Assembly: GCF_013408565.1 (NCBI RefSeq) | Contig: NZ_JACBZX010000001.1 | Location: 2,914,001 to 2,978,000 of the forward strand | Origin: Janibacter alkaliphilus | GTDB taxonomy: Bacteria > Actinomycetota > Actinomycetes > Actinomycetales > Dermatophilaceae | Reading direction: 5' to 3' | Length of the DNA: 64,000 nucleotides | Shown: positions 1-8,547 of the stretch, piece after piece | How positions within the stretch are numbered: position 1 is the first letter of the stretch | Layout of the letters: each line of letters begins with the position of its first letter | Notes under the pieces: generated by a model | What the model was told of the DNA's origin: nothing | Database searches by the model: none | Seen by the model: only the letters and a program-made list of their open reading frames with translations | Translations under genes and position numbers: made by a program

Positions 1-774
1 GACGTCCTCGGCGGAGGCCGACACGGTGAGTCCGCCGGCGGCCGGGGTGACGTCGACCCCCTTCGCCTGCAGCCCGCGGGCCAGCGCTCCGTCGTCCATG
101 GACCGGACCGTGACGCCACCGGCCTGGATCAGCTCGTCGACCCGACCCTGCGCGACGATCCGACCGCGCCCGATCATGACGACCTCGTCGGCGACGGCCT
201 GGACCTCGTGCAGCAGGTGGGAGGACAGCAGCACGGTGCCGCCGGCGGAGGCGAAGCCCCGCAGCAGGGTGCGCATCCAGTGGATGCCCTGCGGGTCGAG
301 GCCGTTGGCCGGCTCGTCGAGGACCAGCACCTGCGGCTGGCCGATGAGGGCGACGGCGAGGCCGAGGCGCTGGCGCATGCCGAGGGAGTAGCCGCCGACC
401 CGGCGGCCCGCCTCCTTGTCGGTGAGGCCGACCCGGTTCAGCGCGTGCGCCACGTCGTCGGCGCCCAGGCCGAGGTGCATCGCGGCCAGGGTGAGCACCT
501 CGCGGCCGCTGCGGCCGGGGTGCTGGGCGGAGGCGTCGAGCATGACGCCGACGTGACGTCCGGGCATCGGCAGGTCCCGGTAGGGCCGGCCGAGCACGAG
601 GGCGCGGCCGCTGGTCGGCGGGTTGAGCCCGGTCATCATCCGCATGGCGGTGGACTTGCCGGCCCCGTTCGGGCCGAGGAAGCCGACGACCGAGCCGGGA
701 CGCACCTCGAAGGAGATGTCGTCGACGGCGGTGAAGGCGCCGTAGCGCTTGGTGAGGTTCTCGACGGTGATCAT
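1..774 (-). CDS. ABC transporter ATP-binding protein (partial, C-terminus beyond left edge)
   Basis: The ATPase subunit of an ABC transporter that powers export or import across the cytoplasmic membrane. The ATG at 774 opens MITVENLTKRYG; Walker A (GPNGAGKST) lies near residue 39, the signature GYSLGMRQRL near 134 and Walker B (VLVLDEPANGLDP) near 153, followed by an H-loop (LLSSHLLHEV). Only 258 codons are visible. This type (bacitracin/drug-like, DrrA/BcrA family) normally sits with a separate permease, which would lie to the left. It is divergent from a two-component system at 914, a common pairing in which the regulator controls the exporter; that link is inferred. Substrate unknown. Confidence 0.93.
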   Translation of the reverse strand, partial: MITVENLTKRYGAFTAVDDISFEVRPGSVVGFLGPNGAGKSTAMRMMTGLNPPTSGRALVLGRPYRDLPMPGRHVGVMLDASAQHPGRSGREVLTLAAMHLGLGADDVAHALNRVGLTDKEAGRRVGGYSLGMRQRLGLAVALIGQPQVLVLDEPANGLDPQGIHWMRTLLRGFASAGGTVLLSSHLLHEVQAVADEVVMIGRGRIVAQGRVDELIQAGGVTVRSMDDGALARGLQAKGVDVTPAAGGLTVSASAEDV

Positions 775-832
775 GGGTCAACCCTCGCCCGCCGGGAGGC
801 CCCGGCGCATCGGTCGTTCGGCCGATCTGGTC

Positions 833-878
833 CCGACCTGGGTCTACCGCTGGAGCGACGACCCCCGACCCAGGTCGG
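833..878. promoter_or_regulatory. 12-bp perfect inverted repeat in the divergent ABC / histidine kinase intergenic region
   Basis: CCGACCTGGGTC (833-844) and its exact reverse complement GACCCAGGTCGG (867-878) are separated by 22 bp, between the start of the ABC ATPase (774) and that of the kinase (914). Centre-to-centre spacing is 34 bp. It could be an operator for the adjacent NarL-type regulator or a hairpin in the kinase leader. Confidence 0.45.
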
Positions 879-913
879 TGTCCCGCGCACTACGCCCTGC
901 CTAGAGTTGCCGG

Positions 914-2152
914 GTGCCCAGCCCGAACCCACCGACCCTGCCCCCGCCGCCGCTGCGGCTGGTCGACCACGCCTGGCGGATCGGGCTGATCCTCTTCATC
1001 TCGTTCTGGGTCTTCGTCGTCCAGATGGCCGACCTCGCCACGGAGCTGCCCGACGGCAGCATCACCTTCAGCGAGGAGGCCGGCACCCGGCTGCTCGTCG
1101 ACCTCGCCGTCGGCGCGGTCACCTATCCCCTGGTCCTGCTCCGCCGGCGCTGGCCGGTGGTGATCGCGGTCCTCTTCGCCCTGGCCGGCGCGGTGTCCAC
1201 CGTCGCCGCCGGCCCGGCGATGCTGGCCACCGTCTCGATGGCCACCCGTCGACGGTGGCGCGAGGTGGTGATCGTCGCCGTGCCGAACATCGCCGCGGCG
1301 CTGTTCTTCGACCGCTGGGCCTCGTCCGAGCCGCTGCCCTGGGCGTTCACCCTCGGCTTCGGGATCGTGCTCTACGCCGCTCTCGTCGGCATCGGCTTCT
1401 ACATCGGGGCCCGCCGAGACCTCATCGCCTCGCTGCGGGCCCGGGCGGAGACCGCCGAGCGCGAGCAGACCGCCCGGGTGGAGCAGGCGCGCGCCGCCGA
1501 GCGGAACCGGATCGCCCGGGAGATGCACGACGTGCTGGCCCACCGGATGTCCGTCGTCGCGCTGTACGCGGGAGCGCTGCGGACCCGCGAGGACCTCACC
1601 AGCACCCAGGCGCGCGAGGCGGCGACGGTCGTCGAGGACGGCGCCCGGGAGGCGCTCACCGAGCTGCGCCAGGTGCTCGGGGTGCTGCGCGAGGGCGAGC
1701 CGGGACGCCCGGGCGAGCACGAGCCGCCGCAGCCGACGCTGGTCGCGCTCGACGCGCTCGTCTCCGAACGAGCCGACCTGGGCGCCGGCCAGGTGGTGCT
1801 GCGGCTGCCCGAGGGCGGTCTCGCCGCCGACGACACGGTGCTCGCCCAGGTGCCCGAGACCGTCTCGCGCACCGGCTACCGGGTCGTGCAGGAGGGACTG
1901 ACCAACGTCCGCAAGCACGCCCGGGGCGCCGACGTCGAGGTCCGGGTCACCGTCCGTCCCGGCGCCGAGGTCCGGATCGACGTCGACAACGAGCCGCCAC
2001 CGACGCACGAGCTCGGCCGGACCTTGCCAGGCTCGGGCCTGGGGCTCGTCGGCCTGCGCGAGCGGGCGAGCCTGGTGGGCGGACGGGTCGAGGCCGGGCC
2101 GCGTGGCGACGGCGGCTTCGTCCTGTCGGTGTGGCTACCGTGGCGCCCGTGA
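914..2152 (+). CDS. two-component sensor histidine kinase (HisKA_3 / NarX-DesK type)
   Basis: A membrane histidine kinase that autophosphorylates and passes phosphate to the response regulator encoded next to it. Residues about 20-165 hold several hydrophobic membrane segments and there is no large extracellular domain, as in intramembrane-sensing kinases. The dimerisation/phosphoacceptor motif AREMHDVLAHRM puts the histidine at about residue 205. The HATPase_c domain follows, with an N-box (EGLTNVRKHA) and a G-box (GLGLVGLRERA). The GTG start at 914 gives 412 residues. It overlaps the regulator gene by four bases (GTGA), so translation is probably coupled. The divergent ABC ATPase gene is a likely target; the signal is unknown. 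Confidence 0.93.
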   Translation: MPSPNPPTLPPPPLRLVDHAWRIGLILFISFWVFVVQMADLATELPDGSITFSEEAGTRLLVDLAVGAVTYPLVLLRRRWPVVIAVLFALAGAVSTVAAGPAMLATVSMATRRRWREVVIVAVPNIAAALFFDRWASSEPLPWAFTLGFGIVLYAALVGIGFYIGARRDLIASLRARAETAEREQTARVEQARAAERNRIAREMHDVLAHRMSVVALYAGALRTREDLTSTQAREAATVVEDGAREALTELRQVLGVLREGEPGRPGEHEPPQPTLVALDALVSERADLGAGQVVLRLPEGGLAADDTVLAQVPETVSRTGYRVVQEGLTNVRKHARGADVEVRVTVRPGAEVRIDVDNEPPPTHELGRTLPGSGLGLVGLRERASLVGGRVEAGPRGDGGFVLSVWLPWRP

Positions 2153-2865
2153 GCTCGCCTGGCCCCACCCCGCCCGGGTCGTCCGAACCCGCTGTCCGGG
2201 TGCTCGTCGTCGACGACGACCCGCTGGTGCGCACCGGTCTGGTCCTCATCCTCGGCGGCGGTCGGGGCATCGAGGTCGTCGGCGAGGCGGTCGACGGTCT
2301 CGACGGCGTCGCGGCGGCCGAGCGGCTCTCCCCCGACGTCGTCCTCATGGATGTGCGGATGCCCCGTCTCGACGGGATCGCCGCCACCGAGCGGCTCACC
2401 GAGCGGCCGGGGGGTCCGTCGGTGGTCGTGCTCACCACTTTCGACGCCGACGACATGGTGCTGCGGGCGCTGCGGGCCGGCGCCGCCGGCTTCCTGCTCA
2501 AGGACACCGCACCGGACCGGCTCGTCGACGCCGTCCGGGCGGTGGCCGCCGGCGACCCGATGCTCTCGCCGAGCGTCACCGCCCAGCTCATCGCTGCGGT
2601 GACCGGCGGCGGGGTGACCGGCGGCGCCGCGGAGAAGGAGCGCACGGACCGGCGGCAGGCGGCCCGGTCACGGCTCGACCGGCTCACCGAGCGTGAGCGC
2701 GAGGTGGCCGAGGCGATCGCCCAGGGCCTGGACAACACCGAGATCACCGAGCGGCTCTACATGTCGATCGGGACGGTCAAGGCGCACGTGGGACGCCTCT
2801 TCACCAAGCTCGAGGTGGACAACCGGGTGCAGGTGGCGATCCTCGTCCGCGACGCCGAGGACTAG
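2149..2865 (+). CDS. LuxR/NarL-family response regulator
   Basis: A DNA-binding response regulator of 238 residues. The receiver domain starts at VRVLVVDDDP with the phosphoacceptor Asp in VLMDVRMP (about residue 68) and the conserved Lys in FLLKDT. The C-terminal LuxR helix-turn-helix reads LTEREREVAEAIAQG...GTVKAHVGRL. The GTG at 2149 overlaps the kinase stop codon (GTGA), which fixes the start better than any longer frame; the same frame is open far upstream, but that stretch is antisense to the ABC gene or overlaps the kinase. It probably acts on the divergent promoter region at 775-913. Confidence 0.93.
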   Translation: MSSPGPTPPGSSEPAVRVLVVDDDPLVRTGLVLILGGGRGIEVVGEAVDGLDGVAAAERLSPDVVLMDVRMPRLDGIAATERLTERPGGPSVVVLTTFDADDMVLRALRAGAAGFLLKDTAPDRLVDAVRAVAAGDPMLSPSVTAQLIAAVTGGGVTGGAAEKERTDRRQAARSRLDRLTEREREVAEAIAQGLDNTEITERLYMSIGTVKAHVGRLFTKLEVDNRVQVAILVRDAED

Positions 2866-2870
2866 CCGAG

Positions 2871-2886
2871 GGCTGGAGGACCAGCC
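2871..2886. terminator. short hairpin between the converging response regulator and aroB genes
   Basis: GGCTGG-AGGA-CCAGCC forms a 6-bp GC stem with a 4-base loop in the 36-bp gap between two converging genes. There is no T-tract, so it is only a possible bidirectional terminator. Confidence 0.35.
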
Positions 2887-2901
2887 GCGCCCACCGTGCG
2901 C

Positions 2902-3975
2902 TCAGCGGCTGATCGCGGCGTACGCCTCGCGCAGCACCTGCTCGTCCGGGCCCTCCAGCCGGACCGGGGAGGCGAGCCCGTCGAGGACGACGAAGCGCAG
3001 CGTGGAGCCCCGCGACTTCTTGTCCCGGCGCATCGCCGCGGACAGCTCGTCGAAGCTCGCGCCGCGGTAACCGGTCGGCAGCCCGAGCATGCCGAGCACC
3101 TGGCGGTGCCGGCGCACCAGGGCCTCGTCGATCTTCCCGGCACGCTGCGCCAGCTCGGCCACGAAGACCATGCCCAGCGCGACGGCCTCGCCGTGCCGCA
3201 TCCGGTAGTGCTCGTGGTGCTCGACGGCGTGCCCCAGGGTGTGGCCGTAGTTGAGGATCTCCCGCAGGTGCGACTCGCGCAGGTCGGCGGCCACCACCCG
3301 GGCCTTGACCGCGATCTTGCGCTCGATCACCTCGCGCAGCGCGTCCGAGGACGGGTCCTGCACCGCGTTCGGGTCGGCCTCGATCACCTCGAGGATCCTC
3401 GGGTCGGCGATGAACCCGCCCTTGACCACCTCGGCCAGCCCCGCCGACAGGTCCGCCGGGGGCAACGACGCGAGCACGTCGAGGTCGCACAGCACCCCGA
3501 CCGGCTCGTGGAAGGAGCCGACGAGGTTCTTGCCCTCGGCGGTGTTGATCCCGGTCTTGCCGCCGACCGCGGCGTCGACCATGCCGAGCACCGTGGTCGG
3601 CACGTGCAGCACGGGCACCCCGCGCAGCCAGGTGGCCGCGACCCAGCCGGCCATGTCGGTGACGCTGCCGCCGCCGACGGCGACCACGGCGTCGGTGCGG
3701 GTGAAGCCGGCCTGGCCCATGAGGGCCCACAGCCCCGCCGCGACGTCCACCGTCTTGGCCGCCTCGGCGTCGGGCACCGGTGCGACGTGCACCTCGAGCC
3801 CAGCCTCGCGAAGGGCGGTGACGACCGGCGCCGCCTGGCCGACGAGCGGCTCGCCGTGGACCACGAGGACCCGGGCGACGCTCTCCGGGAGCAGGTCGAC
3901 GACCCGGTCCCGCACCCCGTGGCCGACGAGGACGTCGCAGACGTCGCCGACCGGGATGGTCGTGGCCCCGCTCAT
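2902..3975 (-). CDS. aroB: 3-dehydroquinate synthase
   Basis: Converts DAHP to 3-dehydroquinate, the second step of the shikimate pathway, in the cytoplasm with NAD and a divalent metal. The 357-residue protein shows the family motifs GGGSVTDMAGWVAATW, VGGKTGINTAEGKN and the metal-ligand segment HTLGHAVEHHEHYRM, and is of normal length. ATG at 3975 overlaps the aroK stop codon by four bases (ATGA). It is the last gene of the alaS-ruvX-mltG-aroE-aroC-aroK-aroB train and converges on the response regulator gene. The efp-nusB genes that often follow aroB in actinobacteria are not in the window. Confidence 0.97.
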   Translation of the reverse strand: MSGATTIPVGDVCDVLVGHGVRDRVVDLLPESVARVLVVHGEPLVGQAAPVVTALREAGLEVHVAPVPDAEAAKTVDVAAGLWALMGQAGFTRTDAVVAVGGGSVTDMAGWVAATWLRGVPVLHVPTTVLGMVDAAVGGKTGINTAEGKNLVGSFHEPVGVLCDLDVLASLPPADLSAGLAEVVKGGFIADPRILEVIEADPNAVQDPSSDALREVIERKIAVKARVVAADLRESHLREILNYGHTLGHAVEHHEHYRMRHGEAVALGMVFVAELAQRAGKIDEALVRRHRQVLGMLGLPTGYRGASFDELSAAMRRDKKSRGSTLRFVVLDGLASPVRLEGPDEQVLREAYAAISR

Positions 3976-4616
3976 CGGCTGCCGTCCTGGTCGCCGGGCG
4001 CGTCCGGCCGGTCCGCGTCCGGCACGTCCGGTCGGCTCCCGCCGGGCTCGCCGTGCGGCTGCGTGCCGTCCTCGCCGAGCACGGCCAGCACCTCCGCGAC
4101 GACCTCGTCCACGCCGCGCCCGGCGGTGTCCACCTGCCAGCGAGCCAGCCGCTCGTAGGTGGGTCGCCGCTCCTCCATCGTCGCCACCCAGGTCGCCCGC
4201 GGGTTGACCGCGAGCAGCGGGCGGGAGCGGTTGAGCCCGATCCGCTTCGCCGCGTCGGCGATCCCCACGTCGAGGAAGAGCACGTCGTGCCCCTGCAGCG
4301 CCTCGGCGACGGCGGCGGTCATCGGCGCGCCCCCGCCGAGCGCGACGACGCTGCCGGTGGTGGTCAGCGCCGCCCGCACCGCGTCCTGCTCCAGCTCGCG
4401 GAAGGCGGCCTCCCCGTCCTCGAGGAAGATGTCGCCGATGCTCCGCCCGGCCCGCTCCTCGACGATGGTGTCGCTGTCGTGCAGGGCCAGGTCCAGCCGC
4501 CGGGCGACCTCGCGGGCCACGGTCGACTTGCCCACCCCGGGCGGGCCGATGACCACGAGGCGGGGGCGACCTGGACCGTCCGGCGCGGTGGCCGAGACGT
4601 CCTCGGCGCGGCTCAC
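3972..4616 (-). CDS. aroK: shikimate kinase
   Basis: Phosphorylates shikimate at the 3-hydroxyl with ATP. The P-loop [11 protein letters not shown] is near the N-terminus, with the shikimate-binding [13 protein letters not shown] and ALGGGAP motifs in order and a lid Arg region (RNxRPLL-like: NRSRPLL). The GTG at 4616 forms a GTGA overlap with the aroC stop, the coupling pattern used throughout this operon; another GTG at 4625 is possible. The C-terminal 35-40 residues are a Pro/Asp/Gly-rich tail ([20 protein letters not shown]) not needed for the kinase fold. Reverse gene order to the pathway is typical of actinobacterial aro clusters. Confidence 0.96.
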   Translation of the reverse strand: MSRAEDVSATAPDGPGRPRLVVIGPPGVGKSTVAREVARRLDLALHDSDTIVEERAGRSIGDIFLEDGEAAFRELEQDAVRAALTTTGSVVALGGGAPMTAAVAEALQGHDVLFLDVGIADAAKRIGLNRSRPLLAVNPRATWVATMEERRPTYERLARWQVDTAGRGVDEVVAEVLAVLGEDGTQPHGEPGGSRPDVPDADRPDAPGDQDGSR

Positions 4617-5842
4617 GACTCCCACGTCCGCATCAGCTCGGGGATGCTGTCCAGGTAACCACGGCAGTTGCGGGCGGTCTCGGCGACGCTGTCCCCGCCG
4701 AACTTCTCCACGCAGGCCTCGGCGAGCACGAGCGCGACCATCGCCTCGGCGACCACCCCGGCGGCCGGGACCGCGCAGACGTCGGAGCGCTGGTGGATGG
4801 CCGTGGCCGCGTCCGGCGAGGTGATGTCGACGGTGTCCAGGGCGCGCGGGACCGTGCTGATCGGCTTCATCGCCGCGCGGACCCGCAGCGGGTCACCGGT
4901 GCTCATGCCCCCTTCGGTCCCGCCGGCCCGGCCGGAGCGTCGCCGGATGACGCCGTCCGCGCCCCGGTCCATCTCGTCGTGGGCCGCCGAGCCGCGGCGG
5001 CGGGCGGTGGCGAAGCCGTCGCCGACCTCGACCCCCTTGATCGCCTGCACCCCCATGAGCGCGCCGGCCAGCCGGGCGTCCAGCCGCCGGTCCCAGTGCA
5101 CGTGGCTGCCCAGCCCCGGCGGCAGCCCGTAGGCGAGCACCTCGACGACCCCGCCGAGGGTGTCGCCGGCCTTCTTGGCCGCGTCGATCTGCTCGACCAT
5201 GGCGTCGCTGCCGGCGCGGTCGAGGGTGCGGACCGGGTTGGCGTCGAGGGCCTCGACGTCGCCCGGGCCCGGGAGCACCGCATCGTCGGCCACCTCCCCC
5301 TCGCCGATCGCCACGGTGTGCGAGAGCACGCTGATCCCGTAGGCCTGGTGCAGCAGGCGAGCGGCGATCTCGCCGAGCGCCACCCGGGCGGCGGTCTCGC
5401 GGGCGCTGGCCCGCTCCAGCACCGGGCGGGCCTCGTCGAAGCCGTACTTCTGCATCCCGACGAGGTCGGCGTGGCCGGGCCGGGGGCGGGTCAGCGGCCG
5501 GTTGCGGGCCAGCTCCTTCTCCGCGCCGACGTCGTCGCTGGCGGCCATGGCGGCGTCGCTGACCGGGTCGGCGCTCATCACCGTCTGCCACTTGGGCCAC
5601 TCGGTGTTGTCGATCATCACCGCCACCGGCGAGCCGAGGGTGATCCCGTGACGGACCCCGCCGAGGAAGGTGACCTGGTCCTGCTCGAACTTCATCCGGG
5701 CGCCGCGGCCGTAGCCGAGCCGGCGACGGGCCAGTGCGCCCGCGACGTCCGAGGTGGAGACCTCGACCCCTGCGGGCAGGCCCTCGAGGGTGGCGACCAG
5801 GGCCTGGCCGTGCGACTCTCCGGCGGTCAACCAACGCAGCAT
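4613..5842 (-). CDS. aroC: chorismate synthase
   Basis: Makes chorismate from EPSP using reduced FMN, the last common step to aromatic amino acids. The start chosen is ATG at 5842 ([13 protein letters not shown]), where family homology begins; the frame is open 23 codons further up but without family resemblance. The family signatures [17 protein letters not shown], and the C-terminal [14 protein letters not shown] are present; 409 residues is normal. The stop overlaps aroK (GTGA). About 128 bp separate it from the end of aroE, the widest gap in the operon, so a secondary promoter there is possible. Confidence 0.96.
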   Translation of the reverse strand: MLRWLTAGESHGQALVATLEGLPAGVEVSTSDVAGALARRRLGYGRGARMKFEQDQVTFLGGVRHGITLGSPVAVMIDNTEWPKWQTVMSADPVSDAAMAASDDVGAEKELARNRPLTRPRPGHADLVGMQKYGFDEARPVLERASARETAARVALGEIAARLLHQAYGISVLSHTVAIGEGEVADDAVLPGPGDVEALDANPVRTLDRAGSDAMVEQIDAAKKAGDTLGGVVEVLAYGLPPGLGSHVHWDRRLDARLAGALMGVQAIKGVEVGDGFATARRRGSAAHDEMDRGADGVIRRRSGRAGGTEGGMSTGDPLRVRAAMKPISTVPRALDTVDITSPDAATAIHQRSDVCAVPAAGVVAEAMVALVLAEACVEKFGGDSVAETARNCRGYLDSIPELMRTWES

Positions 5843-5970
5843 GGGGGCATCCTCGCACCCCGGCAGCACCCCGCCGACATCCGGCTCAGGAGGCGGTCGC
5901 TCCCCGCGCACGCCGGCCCGGGCCGCCAGAGCCGCGACCGAGCGGAGGCGCAGCCGCCCTCAGATCGCCC

Positions 5971-6894
5971 TCAGAGCGCCGGCAGCGCGGCCGCCATCGC
6001 GGCGACCACGTCCGGCCCGACGCTGCGACCGGTCATCAGCTGGACCTGACGGACCGCCTGGTGCAGCAGCATGGCGGTCCCGGGGACCACCGTCGCGCCG
6101 GCCCGCAGCGCGGCCGAGGCGAAGGGCGTGGGCCAGCCGGCATAGACGACGTCCAGCACGGTCACCTCGGACAGCGGCTGGTCCGCCGCGTCCACCGGCG
6201 CGTCCGGCCCGGGCAGCGGCGCCGCCGCCGCCAGGTTGCCGCCGCCGGCAGGAAGGGTGCTGATCACCACCGAGCCGGACGGGAAGGGGCGGTGCGGCCA
6301 CCCCGGCAGATGCTCGACGGTCAGGTGCAGCCCGAGGCCGGTCATCTCGTCGGCCAGGGCGGCGCCCTTCTCCTCGTCCCGGGCGGCGACGACCACCTCG
6401 CCACGGACCCCGAGCTGCGCCAGCGCGACGAGCGCGGACCGGGCGGTGGCCCCGGCACCGATCACGGTCGCCGTGCTCGGTTCGCCGACCCCGGCGGCGT
6501 GCAGGGCCGCGACGATGCCGTGCACGTCGGTGTTGTCGCCGACCCAGCCGGCTGGCGTCGGCACGAGGGTGTTGATCGCCCGGCACCGCCGGGCGGTCTC
6601 GCTGACCTCGTCGGCGACCTCGAAGGCCGCCTCCTTCAGCGGCATGGTCAGGCTCAGCCCGCGCCAGCTGTCGTCCAGATCCTCGACGAAGGGGGCCAGC
6701 CCGACCGCGTCGACCTCGTGCCGCCCGTACTCCCAGCCGTCGAGGCCGAGCGCGTCGTAGGCGGCCCGGTGCAGCGCCGGGGAGAGCGAGTGCGCGACCG
6801 GAGAGCCGAGCACCGCTGCGCGCTGGGTGCCCGGCTGCCGGTCGCTCCGGTCGTCGCTCAGCAGTTGCCGTCCTCGTCCCGGTTGGCGTCGCAC
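5971..6894 (-). CDS. aroE: shikimate dehydrogenase
   Basis: NADP-dependent reduction of 3-dehydroshikimate to shikimate. Visible motifs: substrate-binding GSPVAHSLSPALH, catalytic Lys in LTMPLKEAAF, NTDVHG, and the nucleotide-binding GAGATARSALVAL. The start is uncertain: family homology begins near AVLGSP, and the nearest good upstream codons are two GTGs at 6897/6894, which overlap the end of mltG by about 35 bases. A GTG inside the AVLG segment would cut into the domain, and only CTG codons lie between. About 307 residues, slightly long for the family. Confidence 0.93.
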   Translation of the reverse strand: MRRQPGRGRQLLSDDRSDRQPGTQRAAVLGSPVAHSLSPALHRAAYDALGLDGWEYGRHEVDAVGLAPFVEDLDDSWRGLSLTMPLKEAAFEVADEVSETARRCRAINTLVPTPAGWVGDNTDVHGIVAALHAAGVGEPSTATVIGAGATARSALVALAQLGVRGEVVVAARDEEKGAALADEMTGLGLHLTVEHLPGWPHRPFPSGSVVISTLPAGGGNLAAAAPLPGPDAPVDAADQPLSEVTVLDVVYAGWPTPFASAALRAGATVVPGTAMLLHQAVRQVQLMTGRSVGPDVVAAMAAALPAL

Positions 6895-8048
6895 CACTCG
6901 GTGAACTCCTGGACGTTCTGGTCGTGCTCGGCCTGGGTAGTGGCGAACTTCGTCTCCCCGGTGTCCGGGTTGACGGTGACGAAGAAGAGCCAGTCGCCCT
7001 CGGCCGGCGAGGCCGCGGCCTCGATGGCGGCGGCACCGGGGTTGTTGATCGGCCCGGGCGGCAGCCCGGTGTGCTGGTAGGTGTTGTACGGGTCGTCCGA
7101 GGCGCGCATCTCGTCCGTGGTCCCGGCCCGGCCGCGCTCCTGGAAGATGTAGTGGACGGTGCTGTCCATGTTGAGCATGCCCACCGTGGGGCCGTCGGTG
7201 TCCTCGAGCCGGTTCTCGACGACCCGGGCCACCTTCTCCCGGTCGGCGGCGCCGGCCTCGCCCTCGACGATCGAGGCCACGGTCAGGGTGCGCTCCCACT
7301 CGGACCGCGGCACGTTCGCGCTCTCCAGCTCGGCGACGGTCTTCTCGATCATCGCGTTGAGCTGCTGCACCGGGGTGGCGCCCTCGTCGAACTCGTAGGT
7401 CGCCGGGAAGAGCCAGCCCTCGATGTCGCCCTCGGCCTCCTCGGGCAGCTGCAGGTCCGAGGACCGCTCTGCGGCCTCGTACTGCTCGACGGTGCGCCCG
7501 TTCGCCTCGGCGAGGATGACGTAGATCTCGCTGCGCCACAGACCTTCGCGGATGGTGATGCCCTGGGCCACCCGGTTGGCCGGGTCGGCGAGCCACTGCA
7601 GGGCGTCCTCGGCGGCCATCTCCTCCTTCATCTGGTACGTCCCCGGCTGGATCGCCGAGGCCAGGTCTGGCTGCGCGGTGGCCGCGTTGGAGAAGGCGCC
7701 GACCGAGGCGACGACGTTCTGCTCGTGCAGGGTGGTGCCGATGTCGGCACCCGACTCGCCCTCGGCGACGACGACCTCGACCTGGCCGCTGCCCGGACCG
7801 TCGTAGTCCTCGGTGTCGCTGCCGCCGCCGGGGATCAGGTCACCGAGGCTGGAGAAGGAGACGACGACCGCGCCGACGACGAGGACCGCGGCGAGCACCA
7901 TGGCCAGGACGGCGCAGCCGCCGCGGCGGCGGCGCACCCGCTCCCGCTCGTCGTCGTGGCGCTCGTCGTGACGGTCGTCGTCGCGGCGACGGCCCGCGGG
8001 GTCCTCTGCGGACGGCTCCTGGGCGAAGATGTCGTCCTCGAAGCTCAT
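6858..8048 (-). CDS. mltG: endolytic murein transglycosylase MltG (YceG-like)
   Basis: Cleaves nascent glycan strands and is thought to terminate peptidoglycan polymerisation at the membrane. The 396-residue protein starts with about 43 charged residues (Arg/Asp/His-rich cytoplasmic tail), then one membrane helix (about 45-68), a LysM-like linker region, and the YceG domain with the catalytic Glu in ASIVEGEAG and the family segments MNMDSTVHYIF-like and GLPPGPINNPG. Normal length for actinobacteria. ATG at 8048 overlaps the ruvX stop (ATGA). Its place between ruvX and aroE is the conserved actinobacterial order. Confidence 0.95.
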   Translation of the reverse strand: MSFEDDIFAQEPSAEDPAGRRRDDDRHDERHDDERERVRRRRGGCAVLAMVLAAVLVVGAVVVSFSSLGDLIPGGGSDTEDYDGPGSGQVEVVVAEGESGADIGTTLHEQNVVASVGAFSNAATAQPDLASAIQPGTYQMKEEMAAEDALQWLADPANRVAQGITIREGLWRSEIYVILAEANGRTVEQYEAAERSSDLQLPEEAEGDIEGWLFPATYEFDEGATPVQQLNAMIEKTVAELESANVPRSEWERTLTVASIVEGEAGAADREKVARVVENRLEDTDGPTVGMLNMDSTVHYIFQERGRAGTTDEMRASDDPYNTYQHTGLPPGPINNPGAAAIEAAASPAEGDWLFFVTVNPDTGETKFATTQAEHDQNVQEFTEWCDANRDEDGNC

Positions 8049-8530
8049 GCGCCTCCCTTGGTCCGCGGCTTGCGCGCCTTGCGCCGGCCGATCTGCTCAC
8101 CGGGAGGAGCCCCGGCGCTGCGCTCGGTGTCGAGCGCGGCCTGCAGGATGAGCACAGCGGCCGCCTGGTCGACGACAGCCCGCTGACGCCGTCCGGCGAC
8201 CCCGCTCTCCCGCAGACCTCTGTGAGCATCCACGGTCGAGAGGCGTTCGTCCACGAGGCGGACCGGCGTGTCAGGCATCCGTCCGGCGAGCTCGCGCGCC
8301 CAGGCCCTCACCTTGGCCGCCGCCGGACCTTCGCCACCGTCCAGCGACAGCGGCAGACCGACGACGACCTCCAGCGCACGGTGCTCCTGGGCGAGGACCG
8401 CGACCTCGTCGAGGTCGCCGCCGTGCTCGACGTCGCGGGCGACCGTGCGGACCGGGGTGGCGAGCACGCCGTCCGGGTCGCAGGAGGCCAGGCCGACCCG
8501 GACGTCGCCGACGTCCACGCCGAGCCGCAC
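8045..8530 (-). CDS. ruvX: putative pre-16S rRNA nuclease / Holliday junction resolvase YqgF
   Basis: RNase H-fold nuclease of the YqgF/RuvX family, implicated in 16S rRNA 5'-end maturation. The N-terminal strand with catalytic Asp reads RLGVDVGDVRVGLA, with EVVVGLPLSLDG in the middle and the conserved DERLST motif followed by a C-terminal acidic region (VDQAAAVLILQ). 161 residues, GTG start at 8530, 17 bp after the alaS stop, and a 4-base overlap into mltG. The C-terminus is lysine/arginine rich (RRKARKPRTKG). Confidence 0.94.
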   Translation of the reverse strand: MRLGVDVGDVRVGLASCDPDGVLATPVRTVARDVEHGGDLDEVAVLAQEHRALEVVVGLPLSLDGGEGPAAAKVRAWARELAGRMPDTPVRLVDERLSTVDAHRGLRESGVAGRRQRAVVDQAAAVLILQAALDTERSAGAPPGEQIGRRKARKPRTKGGA

Positions 8531-8547
8531 CCCGCGGCGCAGGCCGC

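Noticed and set aside
208..2865. 885-codon frame suggesting a large fusion protein
   Set aside because: Only the part after 2149 (response regulator) has family motifs; the rest is antisense to the ABC gene and out of frame over the histidine kinase.
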